Assembly (NCBI GenBank): GCA_044228685.1
Contig: JBGAUL010000001.1
Coordinates: forward strand, 1 to 64,000
Direction: 5' to 3'
Source: JBBATK01 sp044228685
Lineage (GTDB): Bacteria; Bacteroidota; Ignavibacteria; Kapaibacteriales; NICIL-2
DNA: 64,000 nt
Position numbers and translations under genes: made by a program. Positions 16,802-25,665 of the stretch are shown here, piece after piece. The first letter of the stretch is position 1; every line of letters begins with the position of its first letter. Under the pieces are notes generated by a model that was not told the origin of the DNA, did not search any database, and saw nothing but the letters and a program-made list of their open reading frames with translations.

Positions 16802-18859
16802 TTAGCGCAAAACCGTCAGTTTTAGAATGTGAGTTTGTGAACCAATGCGAAGTGTACAGATGTACATTCCCGATGGTACTTGACGTCCATTCGCATCGCG
16901 ACCATTCCACATGAGCGAGTAGTGTCCGCCGACCATTGATTCATGGCTTAATACCCTAACAACTTCACCATCCGTCGTTGCAACGCTGATCTCCACCTCA
17001 GACATGTCCTGTACATCAAAGGAAATAGTTGTTTGATCAGCGAATGGATTTGGATAAGCAAGCTCTTGCTGAGTTGCATCGTCAAATTCTACATCAGATA
17101 CTGTTCCGGTGTTTTGGTAGCTCGTGAATTGAGTGACGATGCCGTAGCGTAAGCCGAGACGAATGATCTCTTGCTTCCACTCCAGCCAGCGACTAGAGTT
17201 GGTAGTCTCTCCTTGCATGAGATTGAGCAGATAGCTGATGCGCATACCGGCCCAGACACGAGGACAAAACATGTCAGTCGTTGAATCAGTGCTGAAATGT
17301 ACCGGATAGTGAAGTGTAACTGTTGTATCACCAGTTGTCACTCGCAGATTGATTGTTGCGTCACCACCTTGCTTGTAGCGTCCGGCAATTGTGACCTGTT
17401 CACCAATATTCACATCAGGAAACACAGCGGGCAATACGTTGTTTACTTCGACCGGCGTCACACTCAAACTGAGATTGCGCCAGAATGGATTACGAATACG
17501 ATTGTAGAACGAGGCGATTTCTGCTGAAGTCTTTCCCGTCTCGGTTACAAATGTTGCCATGCCATTGTTCAACGACGCAAGTTGTGAGAGTTGCTGACTA
17601 TTAACGTCGTTTCCAATACCAAAGACGCAAATACGGACGTGGTTTTTATTCGCGCTTACAACGAGCTGTTGATCAAGACTTGCAATACCGTCGGTGAGAA
17701 AGACGATGACGTTGACGCCGTTAGGATCAAGGTATTGAGATAAGCCGGCCGATGCGGCGTCTTGAAGATTAGTGCCACCGGAGGCATAGAGCGACGAGAT
17801 ATAGCTCAATGCTTTGCTCTTGTTATCGGCAGTGGCATCTGACAAGGCAGGCGTAAAGCAGCTGACGCTACTGCTGAATGCAATGACGTTGAACCGGTCC
17901 TGCGGATTCAGATTCGTCACACAGTAGGCAGCTGCTTCCTTGGCCTGCGAAATCTTGACGCCCTGCATACTTCCCGAAACATCAAGGATGAAAACGAAGT
18001 TCTTGCGAATGATAGATGAGAGTTCGGTGTTCATGCTCGGGCGAAGCATGAAGACAAAGTGTCCGTCTTCATTTGCAGGCTTGTTCGAGAAGAATGCACT
18101 CTTAATGCTGTCCTGATTAACGCGGAAGTTGAAGATGAAGTCGTTGGTGGTATATGTAACCAACGATCTATCATGCGACAATGTGTATTGAACTCCGGCA
18201 TACGATCCTTCGCGATGTGGACTAATGCTCGAGTGTGACGGACTCCACGCAGTGTCAAGTTTGGTGTTGCTCTCCAAGAGAACAGTTACACTATACTGCG
18301 ATGTCGGCGCGAAAACAAGAGTCGTATTGCGAAGTGTCTTGAGTGGAAATGAATAGGTACTGACGCCAGTTGTAAATGGCAAGACTTCCATATAGACTAA
18401 CTCGACTTGAACAGTATCATGGTACTTAACACTAAGTCCAAGAGGCGCGATAAAAGCTTTTTGTGTGTACCCCAGATTATTGAAAATATCCTGCGCACTA
18501 GAACGCTGCACTCCCGCTCCGCCGCTACCGCTATGAGAAGTGTCTGCGGGTGTGCCGGAGATGCCCATAACGTACTCGATGTTATTGACCCATACTTTCA
18601 ATCCCACCACTGAAGCCTGCACCGGCAGAGGAAAGGCAAAGGATGCGGAGCCGGAGTCAAGACCCTCAACGCTAAATACTTCACGCACAGTGGTCGATGC
18701 AATTTGATCGTGCATGATTGCCGAGGTTTTCATCGACATCGGATAGAGCTGAAAATCATTCTTTGCGTTCTGACTAAGAGTCAGCAAACCGCTGGCATGT
18801 GCCGCATGACACACGATAAAAACTGAAATAAGTCGGAGTAAACGATGAAGAGTTTTCAT
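16802..18859 (-). CDS. VIT-vWA surface protein with T9SS sorting domain (copy 1)
   Basis: This 685-residue protein has a signal peptide ending HAAHASG. A VIT domain follows at about 30-160 (HDQIASTTVREVFSVEG, then FAFPLPVQASV). A von Willebrand A domain lies at about 285-450, with an intact MIDAS (FILDVSGSM, then SGGTN and FLTDG). The C terminus is a FlgD/T9SS-type sorting domain (YPNPFADQTTISF, then LMWNGRDANGRQVPSGMY). The architecture mirrors inter-alpha-trypsin-inhibitor heavy chains, whose vWA domain binds protein ligands through a metal ion. It lies 82 bases from a second VIT-vWA gene in the same direction, pointing to a duplication and an operon. A surface adhesion or matrix role is inferred. 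Confidence 0.9.
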   Translation of the reverse strand: MKTLHRLLRLISVFIVCHAAHASGLLTLSQNAKNDFQLYPMSMKTSAIMHDQIASTTVREVFSVEGLDSGSASFAFPLPVQASVVGLKVWVNNIEYVMGISGTPADTSHSGSGGAGVQRSSAQDIFNNLGYTQKAFIAPLGLSVKYHDTVQVELVYMEVLPFTTGVSTYSFPLKTLRNTTLVFAPTSQYSVTVLLESNTKLDTAWSPSHSSISPHREGSYAGVQYTLSHDRSLVTYTTNDFIFNFRVNQDSIKSAFFSNKPANEDGHFVFMLRPSMNTELSSIIRKNFVFILDVSGSMQGVKISQAKEAAAYCVTNLNPQDRFNVIAFSSSVSCFTPALSDATADNKSKALSYISSLYASGGTNLQDAASAGLSQYLDPNGVNVIVFLTDGIASLDQQLVVSANKNHVRICVFGIGNDVNSQQLSQLASLNNGMATFVTETGKTSAEIASFYNRIRNPFWRNLSLSVTPVEVNNVLPAVFPDVNIGEQVTIAGRYKQGGDATINLRVTTGDTTVTLHYPVHFSTDSTTDMFCPRVWAGMRISYLLNLMQGETTNSSRWLEWKQEIIRLGLRYGIVTQFTSYQNTGTVSDVEFDDATQQELAYPNPFADQTTISFDVQDMSEVEISVATTDGEVVRVLSHESMVGGHYSLMWNGRDANGRQVPSGMYICTLRIGSQTHILKLTVLR

Positions 18860-18941
18860 GATGACATTGTTAGATAAATGTTGATCAACAGTCGTTGTGG
18901 TGGTGATTGGTGATTCAGTGAGTGATAGAATTACGATTGAC

Positions 18942-21020
18942 CTAGTGAACGATACTCAAAGGAAAAGTCATGCATCCTTGCGCACCTTCAATGCGGATGA
19001 AGTACATGCCGCTTGCCACTAGTTCGCCCTGGCTATTGCGACAATTCCACAGGAAGCTTTGTTCGCCTGATGTGTAGATGCCCTCTGCAATCGTTGCAAC
19101 GCATTCACCGAGTGCATTCATGACTCGCACCGTGAGTCGTTGAGATGTAAATCCAGCGTCGAGTCGCAGTGTGAGTCGCACTTGATCATTTGCCGGGTTA
19201 GGAGCAATCTCTGATGACATGACTTGTTGTTGCAGCTCATTCACTGAACTGGCTTTGTCGCGATTCGGATCAGAATACAATGCTGTGTACTTGGTGAGTA
19301 TTTGGAATCGAATTGAGAGTTCAATAACCGCATCAACAAGTTCCTTCTTTTCTCCTGAGACTGCGATCTGATCAAGCAGATAGTTGATTTTCGCATTTGC
19401 CCACAAGCGAGATACACTGCGGTTTCCGCCCTGTGATGAACTAAAGAATTCGTCGCTCGAGAGTTTAAATGGAGCGCTGAAAACACTGCCGCTTAATGTG
19501 ACCGGATAGGTACCACCGCTGCGATAACGTCCGAGCTGCAGTACTTGCGCACCGTAGAAGAGATCAGGAAGTTGACGAGGGAACACGTCATAGTAATCCA
19601 AGCTGCCGTAGCTCAAACCAATGTTTGCCAGCACAGCCTTTGACAAGCGGGCGAATTGATCGCTAATAACGACTGCAATACTATCCTCGTTTGAGATATA
19701 GGTAGCATAACCGCCGCTAGCTGATGATACTCTGTCGAGCAAGAAATGACTCGGCTCATTGCCAATCGCGTATGAGAAGATTCTTACATCGTTGCTGCGC
19801 GCTTTCACGTTTGCTATGATCTTGTTGGAATCCAGCTCGCCCCATGACTGCAGTCCATCGGTCAGAAAGGCAATGATCTTCACCGTTGAATCGCGGAAGG
19901 TGTTGGCGAACGACTCCATTAAAGCGTCATTGATATTCGTTAGACCGGCAGCATTAACGTTCTTTCGAATGTAGTCTTTGGCAAGAGCAATGTTTTCTTC
20001 TGTGGCCGGGACAACGTCCGGACGAAAACGAACGACATTGGTGCTAAAGAGCAGGATGTTGAAGTAATCCTGAGGATTCAAACGGTCAACGAAAGTGTTG
20101 AGTCCAAGACGGAGCTGCTCGATGCGCTTGCCTTCCATGCTCGAAGAAACATCCGCTGTAAAGACAACGCTGCGAGGCATTGTAGCCTTATTGATATCAT
20201 CCGATGGAATTACCCATGTCGCAAAAAAGCTGTCGTTGCCGATACTGTCAGCCGCTGCCGGCGTATAACTCAGAACATTCACGTTTACTTCATCTCGCTT
20301 ATACTCAAACTCCAAACGATAATTGCGATCCGGTGTGTAATGCTCGTCGCCATATGTAACGTTGAACTCACGTGAGGAGAGCTTCGTGATTGCATTCTGT
20401 GCGCTGTTACCGTGAGTGGGTGACGTGAGAGAGGTAATGTCGCTGGTAGCCTTGACGCCAATACGAAGCGACACACGCTCTAACGGTTTTGGGGACAAGC
20501 CGGTTGAATTCAACAAGAAGTTGTACTGGATTTTGTTGAACGAGTATTGTAGAAGCTCTGTGTAGGTAATTGAAAAGCGTACATCGCTGTTCTTGTTAAT
20601 TGGCGCAATGTTGAGTTTAAATGTGTTCTCGCCGAAGTACTGCAGCAGAGCCGGATCAAGACTACGACGAATCGTAGCATCATAGGCAGCTTGAGCTTCC
20701 TTGCGCTCACGAATGTTTGCGATGTACTTCTGACCATTAAACCAATACACCAATTGCGTGATGACAGCTCCTGGAGGTAGTGGGAAGACATAGGTCGCTT
20801 CGACTTCGTTGTAAACCATATTGTCATTGTGAAAGAGCTGATCTACCGTCGTAGTGGCCACTTGGTTCTCTATGACCGCAGTCGCGTCATAAGTCTTCAT
20901 GGTCATCATCGTAAATGTCTGCGTCGACCGCAACTCCCTGATATACAATGCCCCAACAGCGAACACCGATTGCACACTCAGTAGCAAAGCGGTGATGATG
21001 ATAATTATGCTGTGTTTCAT
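18942..21020 (-). CDS. VIT-vWA surface protein with T9SS sorting domain (copy 2)
   Basis: The ATG at 21020, preceded by CAGGGA, starts a signal peptide (MKHSIIIIITALLLSVQSVFA), so the 40 upstream residues of open frame are not used. The 692-residue protein repeats the order of its neighbour. A VIT domain (ATTTVDQLFHNDNMV, then ATYVFPLPPGAV) comes first. The vWA domain has MIDAS motif FTADVSSSMEG, a TNIND segment and FLTDG. The sorting domain contains APNPANDQVRLTLRL, WNCRNSQGELVASGMYF and a final LSIVH. Sequence divergence from copy 1 is substantial, so the duplication is old or the pair was assembled. It is first in the minus-strand cluster, about 120 bases from a palindrome at 21142-21160. 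Confidence 0.9.
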   Translation of the reverse strand: MKHSIIIIITALLLSVQSVFAVGALYIRELRSTQTFTMMTMKTYDATAVIENQVATTTVDQLFHNDNMVYNEVEATYVFPLPPGAVITQLVYWFNGQKYIANIRERKEAQAAYDATIRRSLDPALLQYFGENTFKLNIAPINKNSDVRFSITYTELLQYSFNKIQYNFLLNSTGLSPKPLERVSLRIGVKATSDITSLTSPTHGNSAQNAITKLSSREFNVTYGDEHYTPDRNYRLEFEYKRDEVNVNVLSYTPAAADSIGNDSFFATWVIPSDDINKATMPRSVVFTADVSSSMEGKRIEQLRLGLNTFVDRLNPQDYFNILLFSTNVVRFRPDVVPATEENIALAKDYIRKNVNAAGLTNINDALMESFANTFRDSTVKIIAFLTDGLQSWGELDSNKIIANVKARSNDVRIFSYAIGNEPSHFLLDRVSSASGGYATYISNEDSIAVVISDQFARLSKAVLANIGLSYGSLDYYDVFPRQLPDLFYGAQVLQLGRYRSGGTYPVTLSGSVFSAPFKLSSDEFFSSSQGGNRSVSRLWANAKINYLLDQIAVSGEKKELVDAVIELSIRFQILTKYTALYSDPNRDKASSVNELQQQVMSSEIAPNPANDQVRLTLRLDAGFTSQRLTVRVMNALGECVATIAEGIYTSGEQSFLWNCRNSQGELVASGMYFIRIEGAQGCMTFPLSIVH

Positions 21021-21141
21021 GACTGATCCCTGATAGTGATGGTACATAGTTGCTTTGTTTCGGTGAAGAGTCGCGTGTATTCGCTCGCCCTCTGTCACAG
21101 ATGCAACATCGCAGGCACACACTAGCCCGAACCTTAGCAAT

Positions 21142-21160
21142 ACCTTAACCGTGTTAAGGT
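21142..21160. promoter_or_regulatory. Palindrome upstream of the VIT-vWA cluster
   Basis: ACCTTAAC and GTTAAGGT are perfect 8-bp arms separated by three bases. The site is preceded by CCTTAGCAATA. Parts of this vocabulary (CAATACC, TTAAGG, CCTTAGCA) recur in palindromes on the other side of the TPR-LuxR gene, so it may be that regulator's operator. Inference only. Confidence 0.4.
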
Positions 21161-21230
21161 GGATTTATACGAGGAAATTGTCGGAGGATTAATGACGGCA
21201 GAGCCGAGAAACTGAGGTCTGATGCGCCAC

Positions 21231-21482
21231 GTAGGGGAGGTGCAAACCTCCCACGGAGATGAATGTCACCACGTAGGGGAGGTGCAAACCTCCCGCGGAA
21301 ATGTATTTCACCGCGTAGGGGAGGTGCAAACCTCCCACGGAAATGTGCGTCACCGCGTAGGGGAGGTGCAAACCTCCCACCCAAATGTATATCACCGTGT
21401 AGGGGAGGTGCAAACCTCCCGTGGAAATGTATATCACCGCGTAGGGGAGGTGCAAACCTCCCGCGGAAATGTACGTTACCGT
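21231..21482 (+). repeat. Six-copy 42-bp hairpin array
   Basis: Six exact-length units of 42 bases start at 21231, 21273, 21315, 21357, 21399 and 21441. Each begins GTAG followed by the invariant hairpin GGGAGGTGCAAACCTCCC and ends in a more variable 20-base stretch resembling gcggaaatgtatatcaccgc. Because 42 is divisible by three, all frames stay open and produce fake repetitive proteins on both strands. The hairpin is the GC-swapped form of the one in the blocks at 6250-6318 and 11595-11666. The array sits between the start of the VIT-vWA cluster and the end of the TPR-LuxR gene. Confidence 0.95.
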
Positions 21483-21485
21483 GCC

Positions 21486-21536
21486 ACGTCAATACGTGAA
21501 CGGGAGGCGTGCGCCTCCCCTACGGGGTATTGACGT
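21486..21536. repeat. Nested inverted repeat closing the 42-bp array
   Basis: Outer arms ACGTCAATAC (21486-21495) and GTATTGACGT (21527-21536) enclose a hairpin GGGAGGCGTGCGCCTCCC at 21502-21519 followed by CTACGG. Read on the minus strand the core is CGTAGGGGAGGCGCACGCC..., the same GTAGGGGAG motif in the opposite direction. A related element is at 37819-37867. Confidence 0.85.
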
Positions 21537-21601
21537 ACCTGGCGGCACGCCGCGGGTTTGGGTTTCATTCACATATTGGAAGAATCAGACTCCCGCCTCC
21601 C

Positions 21602-23386
21602 TTAACCTTTCCCAGCATCATAACCCACGATAAAGGCTGTTAAGTTTTCGCCTTCGCTGAGACCGAGTTTTTTGCGGATGCGGGCGCGATAGACTTCGAC
21701 GCTTTTGAAGGAAACGCAGAGGAAGTCGGCGATTTCTTTGGTATTGAGGTTGAGTTTGAGTAGCGAACAGATTTTGATTTCGGTTGGGGTGAGTTCTTTG
21801 AATTCTGCACTGAGACGAGCAATGAAGTCTTGGTGGAAATCAGAGAGTTGTTTGGTAACACCTTCCATTTGCTTGTCGCCACGTACTTGTTCGTCGATGA
21901 TGCGGACGAGATCGCGCAGTGTATCAGGACGCACCTCGGCGTTGTTGCGAGCGAGGCTGTTGATGCGCTGTTTGAGAGAGGATATGACTTCGTTTTTCTG
22001 AGCCAGTGAGAGTGCTGAGGCATTCAGCTCTTTGCTCTTGTTTTCAAGTTGGGCCCGGTACTCCTCACTTTGCTGACGAATGAGTTCGCGATCACGTTCG
22101 ACCTTGGCGATGTCGACACGGTACTTTAGGTCCTGTACTTTTCGACCGGAGAGTTGTTGCTCATACTGTCGCTGTGCTTCCTGGGCTTTGCGGACCTGAC
22201 GTAGGGCGTTTTGCAAACGGCCTTCTTTTTCCTCCATTGCTGAGGCGATGTTGTGTGCGCGTGCAGCGTAGTTCAGCAGACCAAGTCGCTCCGCAATCTT
22301 CAGAGCTTTGTTGAGTTGCGTTTGGGCTTCATCGCTTTGTTTGATGCGCGTCAGACACTCCGTCAAGTCGAGCAGAAACTCGCAGAGTTGTGCATGGTTC
22401 TCGGTTTTGTTTAAGCGCGTGACGGCTTCGCGATAGGCATCGCGGGCTGCGTTGTGTTTGCGTTGACCGCTGAGAAGACGTCCTTCAAGATTGAAAGTGC
22501 GAGCAGCATTCAGTTGATCCTGCAGCGAACTGAAGAGACGTCGGGCCTCAAGACAGTGCTGCAGCGCCTGAGCGTAACTCTGATCCAGCTCCAGGATGGT
22601 CGCCATATCAAAATGCGTTTCCGCCTGACGCACCAGATCATTCATCTGCTCATAGATGTTGAGTGCTTTGCGGAAATTCTGATGGGCCTCGAGAGTGTTG
22701 CCGATGCGTTGGTGCAGAGAACCAATTTCGCGCCAAGCAAATGCAACGCCGCCTTGGTTGTTGAGCTTGCTTTGAATTTCCAGACAGCGCTCCATCCATT
22801 GCAGACCTTTGTCGTGCTCGCCGAGTTCGGTAAACATTTGACCCAGGTTGCCGGACACCGCCGCGATTCCGCGCTCGTCGTCGAGCTTTTCGAATAATTC
22901 CAAGCTCTGAGAATAGAGCTCAAAAGCTTTGAGCTGGTTTTTAAGTGTGGTGTAGCAGACGGCGAGATTAATTAATACCAGAGCTCTGTTGCTGTCGTCG
23001 TTGCTGCGACGAAAAAGTTCCTCGCTGCGCAAGTAGTGCTGAAGTGCTCGCTCGGGTTGACCAAGACGCACTTGACAAACACCCATGTTTTGTAGACAGC
23101 GGGCGAGGGCGTTGTAGTCGCGGGATTTCTCGCTGAGAATTCGTGCCTCATCAAAGACTTCAAAAGCATCTTGATAGCGACGCTGGTAGTACAGACCAAG
23201 TCCGAGAGTACGCAATGCATCCGGACGTAAACGTCGTGCCTCGCCGGCCTGACAGAGTCGTACCGCTTCATGCGCCGCCGCCAGCGCCTCTTCAGCATCA
23301 CTATGCGTTTGCTCTGCCGAGTATTCGAGCAGTCGCTTGACGCGAGTCGGGACGTGTCGTATGGAGCCGAGTTCTTTTAATGACAT
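21602..23386 (-). CDS. TPR-repeat regulator with C-terminal LuxR-type HTH
   Basis: This 594-residue cytoplasmic protein has about nine tetratricopeptide repeats over residues 15-380 (for example ALVLINLAVCYTTLKNQLKAFELYSQSLELF). A coiled coil follows at about 385-480 (rich in Lys/Glu/Gln), and the C-terminal LuxR-type helix-turn-helix is LTPTEIKICSLLKLNLNTKEIADFLCVS...VYRARIRKKLGL. There is no receiver domain, signal peptide or membrane helix. Proteins of this layout are common in Bacteroidota and sense an unknown signal through the TPR/coiled-coil part. It is divergent from a T9SS cargo gene and next to the VIT-vWA cluster, which are the likely targets. Palindromes lie in both flanking intergenic regions. 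Confidence 0.9.
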   Translation of the reverse strand: MSLKELGSIRHVPTRVKRLLEYSAEQTHSDAEEALAAAHEAVRLCQAGEARRLRPDALRTLGLGLYYQRRYQDAFEVFDEARILSEKSRDYNALARCLQNMGVCQVRLGQPERALQHYLRSEELFRRSNDDSNRALVLINLAVCYTTLKNQLKAFELYSQSLELFEKLDDERGIAAVSGNLGQMFTELGEHDKGLQWMERCLEIQSKLNNQGGVAFAWREIGSLHQRIGNTLEAHQNFRKALNIYEQMNDLVRQAETHFDMATILELDQSYAQALQHCLEARRLFSSLQDQLNAARTFNLEGRLLSGQRKHNAARDAYREAVTRLNKTENHAQLCEFLLDLTECLTRIKQSDEAQTQLNKALKIAERLGLLNYAARAHNIASAMEEKEGRLQNALRQVRKAQEAQRQYEQQLSGRKVQDLKYRVDIAKVERDRELIRQQSEEYRAQLENKSKELNASALSLAQKNEVISSLKQRINSLARNNAEVRPDTLRDLVRIIDEQVRGDKQMEGVTKQLSDFHQDFIARLSAEFKELTPTEIKICSLLKLNLNTKEIADFLCVSFKSVEVYRARIRKKLGLSEGENLTAFIVGYDAGKG

Positions 23387-23410
23387 AGTAATACAGCCCT
23401 TGAGAGCTTT

Positions 23411-23440
23411 TTAGCATTGCCGTGTTATTGTCAATGCTAA
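23411..23440. promoter_or_regulatory. Palindrome directly upstream of the TPR-LuxR gene
   Basis: TTAGCATTG and CAATGCTAA form perfect 9-bp arms with a 12-base spacer, 25 bases before the regulator's start codon. The position would suit autoregulation. Read on the minus strand it contains CACCTTAGCA, and CCTTAGCA also occurs beside the site at 21142. Confidence 0.4.
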
Positions 23441-23446
23441 GGTGCA

Positions 23447-23466
23447 GATCCCCGACCAAGGGGATC
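23447..23466. promoter_or_regulatory. Second palindrome in the divergent intergenic region
   Basis: GATCCCC and GGGGATC are perfect 7-bp arms with a six-base spacer. It lies seven bases from the previous palindrome, between the TPR-LuxR gene and its divergent neighbour. It could be an operator or an RNA hairpin in the leader. Confidence 0.35.
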
Positions 23467-23550
23467 ATGGTTCTTGACATCTGATGCGGCAAAAATACAT
23501 TCTTGGCGGTCTGTGGCTGGACAGACCCTCCGTAAATTGCACTCTGAATC

Positions 23551-23573
23551 AACAATACCGTTAAGGTATTGTT
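23551..23573. promoter_or_regulatory. Palindrome upstream of the divergent T9SS cargo gene
   Basis: AACAATACC and GGTATTGTT are perfect 9-bp arms around GTTAA, roughly 70-90 bases before the likely start at 23642. It shares CAATACC and TTAAGG with the palindrome at 21142-21160, on the other side of the TPR-LuxR gene. Confidence 0.4.
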
Positions 23574-23641
23574 ATGGTGCTTGGGGGATTAGCTCCGCTA
23601 TGTTGCCGTCGAATGTAATGACAATAATTAACCGTACTGCC

Positions 23642-24793
23642 ATGAACCACGAACACGTTACTGCCACTCGACGGCAGTCCTCTCTGTACACCGCACCAGT
23701 AGAAATTCAAGAGCGACGTATAGCCAGTGCCTGCGTTATCATCCTTCTGAGTGTTTTGCTCTTGCTCATTAGCGTACCCTCGCTGCGCGCACAAGACCTC
23801 TACCTTCAATCAAACATGCCACGTCCCGGCGTTGGTTATCTACAGCAGTGGGCTCAACCTTCAGTTGTCGATCCCAAACCAGGTGGATTAAGTCAAAACT
23901 GGGATTTCTCCAATCTCGTTCCGAACAAGCTTCGCACCGACAGTGTCAAGATGCTCGATCCGGCAAGTGTGATCGGAAACATCCCAAGCAATTGCAACGT
24001 GGTTGTGCGCAATTCCACTAATAACAGTCGCACCTACTACAACACTAAAAACCTCAAGCTGAGTTATCTAGGCCAAGAGGATAATAATAAGACGATGAAG
24101 CTGGGAACTTTTCCCTACGACATCGAACCGATTCCTGTGAAGTTTAATTCTATGTTGAGTTCCAGATATGATGGCACGCTGCAATTGACGCTGCAGCCTG
24201 GAGTGACTATTCGTCGCTCAAACACGGTCACCTTTACTCCGGATGGAGACGGTACTCTAACACTGCCTGGTCAGTTGGCGATGAATGCAATTCGTGTTCG
24301 CTGGACAGAGGATATACTCGATACCTTGCTTCAAGGACCTGTGGCTCAATACGCTGCACATACAGTCTTGACGAGATATGTATGGTACGCTGAGGATTCT
24401 CCAATCGAATTGCTGGTGATTAATCAAGGCAATGTGAGCTTCACCAAGATCAAGGGTGTGGCGCCAAAGGATTCTTTGGTTAATGAAGTCACATACTACC
24501 TTGCGCCACTTACGGTTTCTACGGTAGTTGTTGAGGATTCACCTCTGTTCAAGACAGCGCCGAACCCGGCAGATCAGCATTGCACGGTGCTTGTACCGCT
24601 TAGCCTGGATCTGCCAACCTCATTACGCTTAGTCAATGAGTTGGGTGAAGAAGTCATGCTTCAGCACATCAATCCGCAAGGCTTGGAGGCAAGATTTGAG
24701 CTTGATTTGCGGCATATGAGTAGTGGACGCTACATCATTCTGATCGAACAGAATGGAATCATTCGACGACGTCTGCTCAGCGTCGTGCATTAA
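23642..24793 (+). CDS. Secreted protein with T9SS sorting domain
   Basis: The protein has about 383 residues from the ATG at 23642. The frame is open further upstream, and ATGs at 23618 and 23600 are alternatives; none has a strong ribosome-binding site. A long basic n-region precedes the signal-peptide core IILLSVLLLLISVPSLRAQ. The mature domain begins YLQSNMPRPGVGYLQQW and is beta-rich with no recognised family. The C terminus is a T9SS type A sorting domain (FKTAPNPADQHCTVLVPL, ending SGRYIILIEQNGIIRRRLLSVVH). It is transcribed divergently from the TPR-LuxR regulator across about 250 bases holding three palindromes, suggesting direct control. Its own terminator follows. Confidence 0.85.
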   Translation: MNHEHVTATRRQSSLYTAPVEIQERRIASACVIILLSVLLLLISVPSLRAQDLYLQSNMPRPGVGYLQQWAQPSVVDPKPGGLSQNWDFSNLVPNKLRTDSVKMLDPASVIGNIPSNCNVVVRNSTNNSRTYYNTKNLKLSYLGQEDNNKTMKLGTFPYDIEPIPVKFNSMLSSRYDGTLQLTLQPGVTIRRSNTVTFTPDGDGTLTLPGQLAMNAIRVRWTEDILDTLLQGPVAQYAAHTVLTRYVWYAEDSPIELLVINQGNVSFTKIKGVAPKDSLVNEVTYYLAPLTVSTVVVEDSPLFKTAPNPADQHCTVLVPLSLDLPTSLRLVNELGEEVMLQHINPQGLEARFELDLRHMSSGRYIILIEQNGIIRRRLLSVVH

Positions 24794-24812
24794 TCACATC
24801 TCTGTTGAGCAA

Positions 24813-24855
24813 AACGGCCGGCATACATTCAGGTATGTCGGCCGTTATTTTTTTG
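24813..24855 (+). terminator. Rho-independent terminator
   Basis: A long stem (AACGGCCGGCATAC / GTATGTCGGCCGTT with one mismatch) is followed by ATTTTTTT. It lies 20 bases after the stop of the cargo gene. Confidence 0.92.
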
Positions 24856-24943
24856 ACCCCGCATGAGGTCCACGATGCCGTCCTTGCTATTTTGAATTCC
24901 ACGGCAACGCAAATCGCATTGCTTGCTGAAAGGGGAAACGAGA

Positions 24944-25585
24944 ATGGCTAAAGTCGTAGTTAGTGGAGCCACCGGATACATGGGACGCCGTCTCATTCCG
25001 ATGCTCCTGCAACGAGGTCATACGGTGCGTGCAATCGTCCGCGAAGGATCACAAAAGAAGCTTCCTTCCGGTTGCGAATGTGTCGTTGCCGACGTCCTCA
25101 AGCACGAAACCATGGCCTCAGCTTTCGACGGCTTTGATACTCTTGTGCACCTAGTCGGAGTGGCTCACCCGGGTCCGGGCAAGGAACAAGAGTTCATCAA
25201 CATTGACATGAAATCGGTCGATGAGCTCATTGCCGCTACTGTAGCGAACACTGAAATGCACTGTATTTATCTGTCAGTTGCTCACCCGGCTCCGCTTATG
25301 AAGGCGTATTGGACGGTGCGCGAGCAGGGTGAGAGAAAGTTATTTCAGCATTTTGCGCGATGTAGTTTTGTGCGACCCTGGTATGTGCTAGGACCAGGAC
25401 ACCGCTGGGCTGTCGTGACAAAGCCATTCTACACCATTGCGTCATTGTTTTCATCCACACGCGACACAGCTCGTCGCCTACAGTTGGTGAACTTGTCGCA
25501 AATGATCAACACTCTCGTCTTTCTCGTCGAAAATCCGCCGGATCGTCTGCGCATTGTTGAAGCAGATGAAATCGCGCAACACTAA
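24944..25585 (+). CDS. NAD(P)-binding atypical SDR family protein
   Basis: The 213-residue protein starts at the ATG at 24944, eight bases after AGGGGAA. The N-terminal Rossmann motif SGATGYMGRRL (residues 7-17) is the TGxxGxxG form of atypical short-chain dehydrogenases in the NDUFA9/NmrA-like group. FDTLVHLVGVAHPGPGKE follows and marks the end of the fourth strand. No YxxxK catalytic pair is evident, although IYLSVAHP stands where the serine is normally found. At 213 residues the protein is shorter than usual for the group. It may be a redox-sensing or nucleotide-binding protein rather than an enzyme. It is a single gene between two T9SS cargo genes. Confidence 0.8.
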   Translation: MAKVVVSGATGYMGRRLIPMLLQRGHTVRAIVREGSQKKLPSGCECVVADVLKHETMASAFDGFDTLVHLVGVAHPGPGKEQEFINIDMKSVDELIAATVANTEMHCIYLSVAHPAPLMKAYWTVREQGERKLFQHFARCSFVRPWYVLGPGHRWAVVTKPFYTIASLFSSTRDTARRLQLVNLSQMINTLVFLVENPPDRLRIVEADEIAQH

Positions 25586-25665
25586 AGCCCTCGTCAATCT
25601 GCGTATTCGCTCTTCTCAAAATCCATCGTCAATAACAACCCACTCGATCACTTAACCATTCTGCC

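Noticed and set aside
21231..21482. CRISPR array
   Set aside because: The 22-base repeat is palindromic throughout and the 20-base intervals are near-copies of each other, not unique spacers. No cas gene is nearby.
21154..21533. Open frames encoding repetitive 14-residue peptides on both strands
   Set aside because: The 42-base unit is a multiple of three, so any frame without a stop in one unit stays open. No start context or codon bias supports a gene.
22454..22897. 147-codon plus-strand frame inside the TPR-LuxR gene
   Set aside because: It mirrors TPR codon periodicity on the other strand and has no start context.
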